Source: Bdellovibrionales bacterium | Lineage (GTDB): Bacteria; Bdellovibrionota; Bdellovibrionia; Bdellovibrionales; UBA1609 | Direction: 5' to 3' | DNA: 43,613 bases | Assembly (NCBI GenBank): GCA_013216195.1 | Contig: JABSOQ010000001.1 | Coordinates: 1 to 43,613, forward strand | Shown: one piece after another, positions 1 through 9,244 of the stretch | Layout of the letters: every line of letters begins with the position of its first letter | Numbering within the stretch: the stretch's first letter is position 1 | Program-made: the position numbers and the translations under genes | The notes under the pieces: model-generated | Told to the model about the DNA's origin: nothing | Database searches by the model: none | What the model saw: the letters and a program-made list of their open reading frames with translations, nothing else

Positions 1-1052
1 TGCCTGCCTTGAACCCTGGATGCCGTCAACATCACCGAATTTCGAAGTCTTCTCCACCGCCCCAACGTAGGCCTTAACTTCTTTAGTCTGCACATCAATA
101 ACTATGGCAGCACCATCGTTTACATCTTTATCGCGAAGTCGATGAACATTCTGAAACAGAATTTCACTGACTCGCTTTTGCAAGTCTTTATCAAGGGTCG
201 TTTGGTAGCGATCCATTTCAGGAAACCGCTCAGTCATCAATCGCGCTATATGAGGTGCCAAATCAAGAGACTGGGGAACAAATTTTTCTCGAAGAGCCAA
301 GGCCAGGTTCAGGTCGGTGCCGAAGGCCTCATCACAAGACAAAGTCTTTGAGCCTGTCTCGTCACGAAGTTTCTCAAGATAACTACAAGCTCGTTGCTCT
401 ATATTCTTTTTTGATGTGTTCGGTGAAGCGATCAAAGCCGCGATCACAGCCGCCTTACGCTCATCAAGATTAGATGCGGGCATCTGATAGTAAGCACGAG
501 CAACGGTGTGCACACCTTGATGCTCTCCCCTCAAGTGAATCAGATTCAGATAGCTTTCAAAAATCTGCTTTTTGCTGAGCCTCATCTCTATGAATAAAGC
601 CTTCACAATCTGAATCAATTTGCGATCAAAACGCCCTTTTACAATTCGGCCCTTGCCTGAGAGTACTTCTGGCCTGATGAGATCTGAAAGTTGCATGGTA
701 ATCGTACTGGCACCCTGAACTCGCTTACCCTGCGACATTGCCAGAGAAGCTCTGATAAGGGCTGCGAAGTCTACACCTAGGTGTGAGTAAAACCTTCGAT
801 CCTCAGCGAGCAGTACAGTTTTACGAATTGGTTTTGAAAAATGCTTGAGCTCTAGCCAAGGTAACCTTCGAGATTTGAGGTCTTGTCTAATCGTTTGTAA
901 GATCTGACCATCTTCAGAATAGACAACCCTTTCACTACTGAGGGCCCGATTTTGAATCTCTTCAAAGTCAGGCGTCAGGATGAATCCCGCCACCAAGCCG
1001 ACGAAAACAAACATTAATATATAGAGAGCCATCCTTTTGACTTTGCGCATAA
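1..1052 (-). CDS. pbpC: Penicillin-binding protein 1C-type peptidoglycan glycosyltransferase (3' end outside window)
   Basis: Reverse-strand translation gives about 350 residues open to the left edge. It starts at ATG 1052-1050 with Met-Arg-Lys-Val-Lys-Arg followed by one membrane helix (about residues 8-25). The GT51 transglycosylase motifs are visible: EDRRFYSHLGVD (catalytic Glu about residue 83) and GASTITMQL (about 113-121). The last residues in the window (KAYVGAVE, then GIQGSRQA) look like the start of the transpeptidase domain, just before where the active-site Ser motif should lie. GT51 enzymes polymerise lipid II glycan strands on the periplasmic side of the inner membrane. The gene is divergent from the alpha-2-macroglobulin gene, and pbpC next to bacterial alpha-2-macroglobulin is a known association. 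The 1C assignment rests partly on that neighbourhood; another class A PBP is possible. Confidence 0.85.
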
Positions 1053-1101
1053 AAAGTCTATAGCACACTTAATTTCACCTATGTGAACATTTGTGCATTT
1101 G

Positions 1102-1121
1102 TTGTTAACAAACAGTTAACT
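1102..1121. promoter_or_regulatory. Paired palindromes in the pbpC / alpha-2-macroglobulin divergent promoter region
   Basis: The divergent intergenic region holds TTGTTAACAA (1102-1111), a perfect 10-bp palindrome, followed two bases later by AGTTAACT (1114-1121), a perfect 8-bp palindrome. Both centre on GTTAAC, 11 bp apart, about one helical turn. This is the spacing expected for cooperative binding by a dimeric regulator. The region is AT-rich, so chance is possible. No clear -35/-10 pair was identified for either gene. Confidence 0.3.
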
Positions 1122-1277
1122 TTGCCAACTCGCCGTAAAATTACCCCAAAAGCCTATGTAGACATTACCGGCAGACCACTAACGTACTTGTACAAAAAGC
1201 GTCCAACCCTGTACCCATCAAGGGCTTTCAGAAAACAAAAATAAAAACGAGAGATATTCCATAGGAGGACTAAAGCA

Positions 1278-4200
1278 ATGGGAGGCATTTCCAAACTAGG
1301 GACTTGGAGCTTCGCTTCATTGGCGTTTGCAGTCGGTTTGTCATCACAAGCCAACGCGTCAGTACAAGTGAGCCCCGTAGGTCTTACTGACCAAGATGTC
1401 AGACAAGTAGAAATCAATTTTGGAGAAAGTGTAGAAAAGGTCGATGCCTTTGAAGTCACTTGCTCTCCAGCAGTAACTGGCTTTGGTAGCTGGGCTGCAA
1501 ACAACACTGTCTACACTTACACGTTCGATCCATTGCCGGGGGGTTCTCTCGTAAAAGGTTCTAAGTGTACGGTTACACAAACTAAAGAGGTTGTGACAAC
1601 TTCAGGCACTTCTTACGCGCCAGGAAGACTCAACTCTTACTTTACTGTTAGAGCTCCACAAATCACTCGTGTAGTTCCTGCTCCTACAGAGAGCTATGTG
1701 CGTTCAAAAACGATCAAAGCTAAAGATCCTGTATTTTTGATTCAATTTGATGGTCCTGTTTCTGAAGCGTCAATCTTCAGTAACGCCTTTGAGAACTCTC
1801 TTTCTTACGTCGGCGGCGCTGACGCACGTGAAAGAATCGCTCTCAAACCCGTTCCTGCTAGCCAGAAAGAAGAGATCTTTGCCTATTTCAAAGAGAACTC
1901 TTACCTTTGGGTCGATTACGACGAAGGTAACTGGGTGCTTGCGACAGTAGACAGACGTCTTCGCCCTCTTGCTGAAGTTAGAATCAACGTCGGTTATGTC
2001 GAAAGCCTTTACAACCCAGACGTGGTTAACGATCAGAACTTTTATGTTGGCGACATCTTCGTACGTGACAACTTTAAAGGTGAACTCACATGTTCTCGCC
2101 TTCAAGGTGACGACGAAACTTGCCTACCTAACTCTCCCGTTGGCTACAAATTTAACGCTCAAGCCCCTTGGGGAACAGTTAAAGAAGCCTATGTTGAGTA
2201 TACAGAATTCAAGACTGGTGAGCAAAAGAGAGCTTACCCAAAGTCACCGTTTGAAGAGAACGAATCTTGGATAGACGCTTTAACTGGTACATCTGACGGC
2301 AAACCTGTCACGAGCTTAGATTTTGACGTCAAAATCGAAGCTGAGACAGTAGCAAGCTTAGTACTACCTGAAGGTCTCAAAGATATTGACGGTCGCTGGT
2401 TTCAATCAGCTACTACTGTTCGTATTCCCGTTAACACTGTTCAGGAAGACTACACGCTCCCGCCAGCTGTCGCTGTTTACGAGCGCAACCTTCCTGGTGT
2501 TTCTTTCAGATTCAGTGCAGTTAATCTAAACCAACAGGTTACGCTAACAAGAAGTGGTACAAAGAGCCAAGTTTGGGCTCCGATCACTTCAGCTCAAGAC
2601 ATCATGCAAGTTGTTAAGGCTTATGACCGCTCGGGCGACTACAGAGAAGAGTTCCGTTACAGCTCACCTCTAGCTCAGCTTGGTCAGAAAATGAATTCGG
2701 CTCAGATCCCACTTGATGGCGCAAGAAACCGCAACACGGTTGCTGAACTTCCGTTTGCTGGCGAAGGTGCGACTCCTCAGAGTGGTATTTACGCTGTAGA
2801 GGTTTCAAGCCCAGCGTATCTCGCGGCTCAGTCTAGCCCAGAGTACGACAGCTATAAAAACCCTCTTTATTCACTTGCTCAGGTTACAGACCTCGGCGTG
2901 ATTCTTAAGAAAGGTCAAAACAACTCAAACGTTTGGGTTTCAAGCCTTTCAAAGGGTACGTCAGTAGCCGGTGCTCAAGTTAAGGTTTACTCTTGCAGTG
3001 GTGAAGTTGTGGCTTCATTTCAAACGAACGAGCAAGGTGTTGCTTCATTCGTAACTCCTGTAGACCAAGAGTGCCCAAGAGTTAACAACCAATACTCAAG
3101 CTATGACCGCGGCTACTTCATGTTTGTTGAAGCTGGCGACGACATTAGCTTTGTTCACTCTTCTTGGACTGATTCTGATTCTTACATCTTTAATGCTCCT
3201 GGTATTGAGTACTTCTCATCAGAGCTTTCAGATGGTTCAGTTCACTTTCACAATATCATTGGTGTAAACCTGGTTAAGCCAGGCCAATCTGTACCAGTTC
3301 AGATCTTGGCTGCTAAGCCGAGCAAATCTGGTTTCTCACCAGTTGCAGCTGCTGATCTTCCTGCCACTGCTGAAATTGTGAACTACAATAATGACGACAT
3401 TAAATACGAGTTTGACCTAAGCTGGAACAGCGGCTTGGCTGAGTTCGAGTGGCAAGTTCCTGGTCAAGGTTCAGTAGAACTCGGTGCCTACCAGATCAAC
3501 TTGAAAGCCGCTAACGGCCAGGTTATGCGCTACTTCTGGAACCAGCAGATTGAAGTTTCTGAGTTCCAAGTGCCTCTAATGAAGGGCTCTTTGTCTTTCG
3601 CTGAAGGCAGCTCAAAAGATGCGATCCCAGTTACGGGTTATGTTCAATACTCTAATGGTGTTGGTGCTAAAAACCTTGAAATGGATTTCGCGTACTTCTT
3701 CAACAATTCATCAGTGAGTTTTGAAGACTACGAGAACTTTAACTTCTCGGCTGGCCCGATCGTTCTTGACCGCTCAAACAGCAGTCAAGATGCCGAAGTT
3801 CTTCCAACTTCATCACGCCCTGGTGACATTCAAGATGTCATGACAAACAACGATGGTAATGCCGTTGTTGATATCGCAGCTCAGACTCTTGCAAATGGCC
3901 AAAAGGTTTCTGATGTATTGGCTGCAGCAACGACTCCAAAAACTGTGATCGTTAGAGCGACTTACCCAGATCAGGTTGGTGAGTTCCAAACTCTATCAGC
4001 TTCAAAAACAATTTACCCAACAGACGTTCTTGCCGGTGTGAACCTTGTATCAGGCAAGAAATCAGTAGCTAAACTTCAAGCTGTTGCTGTTAACACTGAT
4101 GGCAAAGCCGTAACTGGCTCGGCAAGTGTTGAGACTTCTCTACAAAAGATCGAGACTTCGGTAATTGGTGAGACACTTTATGGTGGCTTGATTAAGAACC

Positions 4201-7166
4201 GAGTTGAGAAGTCACTTGAAGAGGTCGACTGGGAGCCGAACTGTGCTCTTGAAGGCGATGTCCTTAACTGTGGCCTGTCAGTAATTAAAGCTGGAAGTTA
4301 CGTTTTCTCTGCCAAAGTTGGCCAAAACGAGTCTCACATCACTTTCAACGTGAACTCTGACGGTCAAGTTTACCAGAACTACTTCTACGGTGACGACAGC
4401 TATGGCAATGAGCAAGTTGCACTGACGCTCGACAAAGAGCTCTACCAACCAGGTGAAGTGGCAACTGTAAGCTATGAAGCCCCATTCCACAGCTGTTCGG
4501 CTTGGGTCTCTATCGAGAGAAATGACGTTCTCGAATCATTCATCAAAGAAAATGCTTGTGAAGCCGGTGCTGTGAATGTGCAACTTAAAGGCGAACAAGC
4601 ACCAAACGTTTTTGTTTCAGTTGTGTTTTTCACTGGTCGTGCAGGCGGAGATCTTTCTGCAAGTGCTATTGATCTCGGAAGACCTTCTATGAAGTCAGGT
4701 TTTGCAAATGCCATCATCTCTACAGAGGCATTTGTAGCCGAAATGGAAGTGAGCCTAGATAAAGACGTTTACGGCCCTCAAGAGAACGTTCAAGTAACCG
4801 TTTCTCTTGGCGATGAGTCAATTAACGAAGGTTATATCACTATGGTGGCGATTGAAGAGAACCTGCTCACTCTTAGACCAAACTCAACGTACGACATCGT
4901 AACGGCCCTTCTTCAGAAGCGTGGTCACGGCGTGTCGGTTGTGTCTGGCCTTTCAAGAGTTGCAAGTTCAGCAGCAGGCCTTGAGGCCGCTCCGGTATTA
5001 GCTGAAGAGTCTGCTAGAAAAGATGGTGACGAAGGTGGTGATGGTGGCCCAAGTGGTGCTGACTTCGCCAGAAAAGACTTCGACTCACTTGTAGAGTTCG
5101 GCACAATGATTCCTGTCGTGAATGGTGTTGCGAAGCACTCTTTCAAAACAAATGATCAGCTTGCTAAATTTAAAGTGTTTGCTGTTTACGTAGATTCTGC
5201 AGCCAAGTTTGGTTTTGCTGAGTCTGGGTACCTTGCTGAGAAATCAACTCAGGTATTCTCGAATCTTCCAGTTAAGGCAACTAATGGCGACAGCTTCCCA
5301 GCTATCGTGAACGTTCAGAACAACACCAAACAAAAGCAGTCTTACCAAATCTTCATTAACGGAAAGTTCTACGACGCCAATGGCCAGGTTGTAAACAACC
5401 TTGCTATGCAAGGTTCAGTCTCTCTTGATTCTCCGTTCAACACCGAAGGCACATCCGCAGCCGCTGTTGAGCTTGGTCAATTGAAAGTTCCTGATGGTTC
5501 AGTAGCTGCTGACTACACTGTGACTGTTGTTGACGCTTCAGGCGCTGTTGTTGATGCGATCGTTATCGATGATGTGAGAATCACGAATCCAACGCCTCTT
5601 AGAACCTATGACCTGTTCATGGCTCAAACGCAAAATGGCGAAATGGAGTTCAAACTGAAGAAGCCTGAAACAGCAGTGCCTGGTGAAGGTGAAGTTGCAG
5701 TTTCCGCTCAGTCGTCTCTTGTGAGCAGCGCTCAAGGCGTAATCCAAGACAAAATTGCTTCATCTAATTTTGTTTCGATCTTTTACCCGGCTGAGCTTGT
5801 TCAAAGTTTGATCGAGCTGAAAAAGGGTGATGCGAAACCAATCGAAATTACGATGAGCAAATTGGTTGCGATGACTGATGCTTACGGCATGGTGAAGTAC
5901 TCTAGAGATTCTGACGAAGGCAGCCTCGGCTTGACCCTGAACGTTTTGAACCTCTTGAGCATGTCTCCTGAAGCTAAGGCATTCGTGCCATCACCGGTTA
6001 TGAACAAGTGGAAGCAACTTGCTGCTGCTGTTTACGACCAACAGATTCCACAAGAAAAAGTTGGCACTACTGCAATGGCATGGTTCCGCGCACAGGCTAA
6101 AATGGCCAAAGCGGTTGAGTTCTTGGGTGATTCAGCTGTTAAAGACAAAATGGTAGCTTTCGTTAGCATCGTTTCTGACAACTTAAGAGCTGACCAGTTT
6201 GCTTATGGCCCTAAGTTTAGCGAATGGGCTTCGAGTGACCTCGTACTTTTGATGGCTGCGCACAACGCAAGCGGATTGCCTAAAGGTGGTGTTTACACTC
6301 AAGCAAAAGAGCTTATGACCAAAGCACCTCGTATTCAGAGATCAGGTCAGATCGCATCAGTTAAAGGCAGCCCATCATTTGGCTTCTACTATTCTGATGA
6401 AACGATCACTTCGGCTGAGCTTCTTGTCGAGCTTGTGAAGTCTGACTCTGATGACCTATTGTCTCAGAACCTTGCCATCGGCCTGATGAATGCAAGTAAG
6501 AAGGGCTGGTACAACGTTGTCACTATGGGTTACGTTCTTGGCGCACTAGAGAAGTTCGCTGCCAAGTATGAAGCCGTGCGAGTATCGGGTGTTTCGACTC
6601 TATCTGTAGAGCCAGGCGCTCAAAGTGCAAACGTCGTGTTCTCAGACAACGCGGCTTCAGGTGTAAGCTCGTTGGTTGCTGACTTCCCTGGTGAAGAAGC
6701 TACAGCTTCTGTTGTTCACCGAGGCGAAGGCGAAGTGTGGTTCTCAGCTCAATCTAAAGTTGCGAACGATATCAAAGAGCCTTTTGATCAAGGTCTCAAA
6801 GTTCGCAAAACAGTTCGCAATGTGAACAGAGAGAGAATGGATCTTACAGAAGCTGGTGACCTGATTGAAGTTGAGCTTGAGCTCAGCGCTGCAGTTCCGG
6901 TTAGCAACGTCGCTCTTTTTGATCCGATTCCGTCTGGCTCAACAGTTGTTGGTAAGCCATACGGTGGGTTCTTCGCTAATGCACAAAGCAGCTATGACGG
7001 CGTGAAGTTCCTTTTCGGCTACGTTTCTGAAGGCGGAGTGAAATTGAAGTATCAATACCGAGTGAACAACAAGGGTACATTCCCAGTTGGACCAACTCGC
7101 GCAGAAGCTCTTTACGAGCCTGCAACATTCTCTGAAGCACCAAATGGTGTCATGCAGGTGAAGTAA
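1278..7166 (+). CDS. Bacterial alpha-2-macroglobulin family protein lacking the thioester motif
   Basis: A 1962-residue exported protein. AGGAGG sits 8-13 bases before the ATG. A Sec signal peptide ends at about residue 27 (SSQANA, then S), with no lipobox Cys, so it is predicted to be soluble in the periplasm. The first ~1250 residues look like serial beta-sandwich macroglobulin domains. Residues ~1270-1320 match the A2M domain (FGTMIPVVNG to FKVFAVYVD), ~1475-1760 the helical thioester-domain region, and the last ~200 a beta receptor-like domain. I find no CxEQ thioester and no Cys in the last ~850 residues, unlike thioester-bearing E. coli YfhM and like YfaS. Family members are thought to trap invading proteases near the envelope. 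The divergent pbpC supports a role in envelope defence or repair. A tandem hairpin/terminator follows. Confidence 0.88.
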   Translation: MGGISKLGTWSFASLAFAVGLSSQANASVQVSPVGLTDQDVRQVEINFGESVEKVDAFEVTCSPAVTGFGSWAANNTVYTYTFDPLPGGSLVKGSKCTVTQTKEVVTTSGTSYAPGRLNSYFTVRAPQITRVVPAPTESYVRSKTIKAKDPVFLIQFDGPVSEASIFSNAFENSLSYVGGADARERIALKPVPASQKEEIFAYFKENSYLWVDYDEGNWVLATVDRRLRPLAEVRINVGYVESLYNPDVVNDQNFYVGDIFVRDNFKGELTCSRLQGDDETCLPNSPVGYKFNAQAPWGTVKEAYVEYTEFKTGEQKRAYPKSPFEENESWIDALTGTSDGKPVTSLDFDVKIEAETVASLVLPEGLKDIDGRWFQSATTVRIPVNTVQEDYTLPPAVAVYERNLPGVSFRFSAVNLNQQVTLTRSGTKSQVWAPITSAQDIMQVVKAYDRSGDYREEFRYSSPLAQLGQKMNSAQIPLDGARNRNTVAELPFAGEGATPQSGIYAVEVSSPAYLAAQSSPEYDSYKNPLYSLAQVTDLGVILKKGQNNSNVWVSSLSKGTSVAGAQVKVYSCSGEVVASFQTNEQGVASFVTPVDQECPRVNNQYSSYDRGYFMFVEAGDDISFVHSSWTDSDSYIFNAPGIEYFSSELSDGSVHFHNIIGVNLVKPGQSVPVQILAAKPSKSGFSPVAAADLPATAEIVNYNNDDIKYEFDLSWNSGLAEFEWQVPGQGSVELGAYQINLKAANGQVMRYFWNQQIEVSEFQVPLMKGSLSFAEGSSKDAIPVTGYVQYSNGVGAKNLEMDFAYFFNNSSVSFEDYENFNFSAGPIVLDRSNSSQDAEVLPTSSRPGDIQDVMTNNDGNAVVDIAAQTLANGQKVSDVLAAATTPKTVIVRATYPDQVGEFQTLSASKTIYPTDVLAGVNLVSGKKSVAKLQAVAVNTDGKAVTGSASVETSLQKIETSVIGETLYGGLIKNRVEKSLEEVDWEPNCALEGDVLNCGLSVIKAGSYVFSAKVGQNESHITFNVNSDGQVYQNYFYGDDSYGNEQVALTLDKELYQPGEVATVSYEAPFHSCSAWVSIERNDVLESFIKENACEAGAVNVQLKGEQAPNVFVSVVFFTGRAGGDLSASAIDLGRPSMKSGFANAIISTEAFVAEMEVSLDKDVYGPQENVQVTVSLGDESINEGYITMVAIEENLLTLRPNSTYDIVTALLQKRGHGVSVVSGLSRVASSAAGLEAAPVLAEESARKDGDEGGDGGPSGADFARKDFDSLVEFGTMIPVVNGVAKHSFKTNDQLAKFKVFAVYVDSAAKFGFAESGYLAEKSTQVFSNLPVKATNGDSFPAIVNVQNNTKQKQSYQIFINGKFYDANGQVVNNLAMQGSVSLDSPFNTEGTSAAAVELGQLKVPDGSVAADYTVTVVDASGAVVDAIVIDDVRITNPTPLRTYDLFMAQTQNGEMEFKLKKPETAVPGEGEVAVSAQSSLVSSAQGVIQDKIASSNFVSIFYPAELVQSLIELKKGDAKPIEITMSKLVAMTDAYGMVKYSRDSDEGSLGLTLNVLNLLSMSPEAKAFVPSPVMNKWKQLAAAVYDQQIPQEKVGTTAMAWFRAQAKMAKAVEFLGDSAVKDKMVAFVSIVSDNLRADQFAYGPKFSEWASSDLVLLMAAHNASGLPKGGVYTQAKELMTKAPRIQRSGQIASVKGSPSFGFYYSDETITSAELLVELVKSDSDDLLSQNLAIGLMNASKKGWYNVVTMGYVLGALEKFAAKYEAVRVSGVSTLSVEPGAQSANVVFSDNAASGVSSLVADFPGEEATASVVHRGEGEVWFSAQSKVANDIKEPFDQGLKVRKTVRNVNRERMDLTEAGDLIEVELELSAAVPVSNVALFDPIPSGSTVVGKPYGGFFANAQSSYDGVKFLFGYVSEGGVKLKYQYRVNNKGTFPVGPTRAEALYEPATFSEAPNGVMQVK

Positions 7167-7179
7167 TTGACCTTGCTTT

Positions 7180-7258
7180 AAGAGGTCTCAAGCTGAGGCC
7201 TCTTCAGAGTCAAATTTGAGTTTTAGAAAACGGAGCCCAGTTGGCTCCGTTTTTTTTA
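7180..7258 (+). terminator. Tandem hairpins with Rho-independent terminator after the alpha-2-macroglobulin gene
   Basis: The first hairpin, 7180-7204, is a 10-bp stem with one G-T pair and a 5-base loop, and has no T run. The second, 7229-7251, pairs AACGGAGCC with GGCTCCGTT around CAGTT and runs directly into eight T residues. This is a strong intrinsic terminator. Nearly the same GGAGC stem recurs in the bidirectional terminator at 34231. Confidence 0.85.
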
Positions 7259-7316
7259 TTTGAGAACTCAAAGCTCAAGTTGAGAGCAATTCGTCATACT
7301 GATACAACCATGAACC

Positions 7317-8093
7317 ATGGGGCGTATACGATTGCACATTCGATATCAAGGTAGCGACTTTGCGGGTTGGCAGAAGCAGCCTGATGAAAAGCTACAGACA
7401 GTTCAAGGCTGCCTTGAGCAAGCTTTACTGAAACTCACTGGTCAGAATTGCTTAACCGTCGGCTCTGGGCGCACCGATGCAGGAACTCACGCCCGTAAGC
7501 AAGTCGTTCATTTTGACATCGATAAACCCGCTGACCGGTATCCGTGGGTAAAAGCTCTAAACGCGCATCTGCCCGAATCGATCCAAGCTTTTGAGGCCTT
7601 CGAAGCCCCAGACGAGTTTCACGCTCTTCTCAGTTGCCAGAGCAAAACCTATGACTATTACATTCAGAACTCTGAGTTAAAGCCTCTGTTTCGCCGGGAT
7701 TTTGTCTGGCACGTAAGAAAGCCACTAACTATCGACTGGCTCAATCGGTGCGCCAGCCACCTGGTCGGAACTCACGATTTCAGCAGCTTTCAGAACGCGG
7801 GCACAGAGGTGCCAAGCACTGTGAAGACCCTATATTTAGCCAAATGGCAGCAGATTGACTCTCAGACCATAAGGTTTCGAGCATCTGGCGATGGCTTTCT
7901 AAAACAGATGGTCAGAAACCTGGTTGGCACTCAAGTCGACCTATTTAGATCTGAGGCCCAACCCACTGAAATACTGAAGGTTTTACAAGCCCAGAATCGA
8001 AGCCAGGCGGGGCTGACAGCCCCTGCCACAGGGCTTTTTTTGACCTCAGTGAAATACCCAAGCCACCTTGACAATCGGTGCCGAAAACTTTAA
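7317..8093 (+). CDS. truA: tRNA pseudouridine(38-40) synthase TruA
   Basis: 258 residues, the normal length for TruA. The catalytic motif GSGRTDAGTHA is present with Asp about residue 54, plus the N-terminal YQGSDFAGWQ and a C-terminal FLKQMVRNLVG segment typical of the family. The enzyme isomerises uridines 38, 39 and 40 of the tRNA anticodon arm in the cytoplasm. An ATG at 7310 is out of frame, so ATG 7317 is the start; no good ribosome-binding site is visible. The 3' end carries the likely rplM-rpsI promoter. Confidence 0.93.
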   Translation: MGRIRLHIRYQGSDFAGWQKQPDEKLQTVQGCLEQALLKLTGQNCLTVGSGRTDAGTHARKQVVHFDIDKPADRYPWVKALNAHLPESIQAFEAFEAPDEFHALLSCQSKTYDYYIQNSELKPLFRRDFVWHVRKPLTIDWLNRCASHLVGTHDFSSFQNAGTEVPSTVKTLYLAKWQQIDSQTIRFRASGDGFLKQMVRNLVGTQVDLFRSEAQPTEILKVLQAQNRSQAGLTAPATGLFLTSVKYPSHLDNRCRKL

Positions 8094-8096
8094 TAC
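8068..8096 (+). promoter_or_regulatory. Probable sigma-70-type promoter for rplM-rpsI, inside the truA 3' end
   Basis: A perfect TTGACA lies at 8068-8073. Downstream, TTTAAT (8089, spacer 15) or TAATAC (8091, spacer 17) could act as -10. It is 44 bases before the rplM ATG and overlaps the truA stop codon. It would let the ribosomal-protein pair be expressed apart from truA. Assigned by eye only. Confidence 0.45.
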
Positions 8097-8139
8097 TACC
8101 GGCTTCTTATCGGAATATTGCGTAGAAAAGGAACAACCC

Positions 8140-8568
8140 ATGAAAACATGGAATGCAAAACCTGGTGAAGTAGAAAAGAAATGGTGGCTCGTGGACGCAA
8201 CTGACAAGAGCGTCGGTCGACTTGCTAGTGAAGTTGCAAAAGTTTTGAGAGGCAAAAACAAGCCTGAATTCACTCCTCATTGTGATGCTGGTGATTTCGT
8301 TGTTGTCGTCAACTCTGACAAAGTGAAATTCACTGGTAACAAGTGGTCACAGCAGACTTACTACAAGCACACTGGTTATTTTGGATCATTGAAAGAAACT
8401 ACAGCTGCTGAGCAATTGCAGAAAGACTCAACTGAGATTATCCGCAATGCTGTTAAAGGAATGTTGCCTAAGAACACTCTTGGCCGCCAGCAGTTCTCCA
8501 AACTAAAAGTTTACCAAGCTGCAGAGCACCCACATCACGCTCAACAGCCAGAATCATTGAGCCTGTAA
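8140..8568 (+). CDS. rplM: 50S ribosomal protein L13
   Basis: 142 residues, the usual length for bacterial L13. Recognisable family features are WWLVDATDKSVGRLAS at the N-terminus, GDFVVVVNSDKVKFTGNK, the YYKHTGYFG motif and AVKGMLPKNTLGR. An upstream in-frame start at 8068 was rejected because it would add 24 residues not found in L13. ATG 8140 is preceded by AAAAGGA and fits the family. L13 binds 23S rRNA early in large-subunit assembly. It is followed 12 bases later by rpsI, the usual bacterial operon. Confidence 0.97.
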   Translation: MKTWNAKPGEVEKKWWLVDATDKSVGRLASEVAKVLRGKNKPEFTPHCDAGDFVVVVNSDKVKFTGNKWSQQTYYKHTGYFGSLKETTAAEQLQKDSTEIIRNAVKGMLPKNTLGRQQFSKLKVYQAAEHPHHAQQPESLSL

Positions 8569-8580
8569 GGAAGGAATAAA

Positions 8581-8973
8581 ATGTCAGATTCAGTTATATA
8601 CGCAACAGGTAGAAGAAAGACGAGTGCAGCTCGCGTATTCCTTAAGCCAGGTTCTGGTAAAATTAAAATCAACGGCAAACCCGGTGACGAGTACTTCGAG
8701 ACTCCATCTGGAAGAGCTGCTGTTCAACAAGCATTTTCGACTGCTGATATGAAGAACAAGTTTGACGCCTACATCACTGTTAAAGGTGGCGGAGTGACTG
8801 GTCAGTCAGAAGCGATCAGACACGGCATCGCCCGAGCTCTTGTTGCCGTTGACGAATCTCTTCGTGGTGCCCTCAAAGGTGCTGGTCTTCTTAGACGTGA
8901 CTCTCGAATGGTTGAGAGAAAGAAATACGGTCTTAAGAAGTCTCGTAAATCTAGCCAGTTCTCAAAGCGTTAA
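8581..8973 (+). CDS. rpsI: 30S ribosomal protein S9
   Basis: 130 residues, standard length. The N-terminus has ATGRRKTSAARV, the middle has GGGVTGQSEAIRHGIARAL, and the basic tail ends KSRKSSQFSKR; this tail reaches the ribosomal P-site tRNA. AAGGA precedes the ATG. It is co-transcribed with rplM and closed by a strong terminator. Confidence 0.97.
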   Translation: MSDSVIYATGRRKTSAARVFLKPGSGKIKINGKPGDEYFETPSGRAAVQQAFSTADMKNKFDAYITVKGGGVTGQSEAIRHGIARALVAVDESLRGALKGAGLLRRDSRMVERKKYGLKKSRKSSQFSKR

Positions 8974-8998
8974 TATTTTACGCTATTGCGAATCAAAG

Positions 8999-9027
8999 AA
9001 CCTCGCTCACAAGGCGAGGTTTTTTTG
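8999..9027 (+). terminator. Rho-independent terminator of rplM-rpsI
   Basis: AACCTCGC pairs with GCGAGGTT around a 7-base loop, followed by a run of seven T residues. It lies about 25 bases after the rpsI stop. The remaining ~215 bases to the next (convergent) gene contain no gene I can support. Confidence 0.85.
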
Positions 9028-9244
9028 TGTCTTTTGCTAACTATCAAGCTCAGGTGAAGATTCTCAGCCGGCCGACACCCTAATCATCTGATTTCAGACC
9101 TAACTGATGATCTGACCGACCAGTTTTTTGTTCGACTGCTTTGTGAATAAGACGCATCTTCCCCCCTTTAAACGCCCACCACTAGACAAGCTGGTGACCG
9201 AAGCGCAGCCATTCAGGGGCTGGCAGCATGCTCTTGCACTTGAT

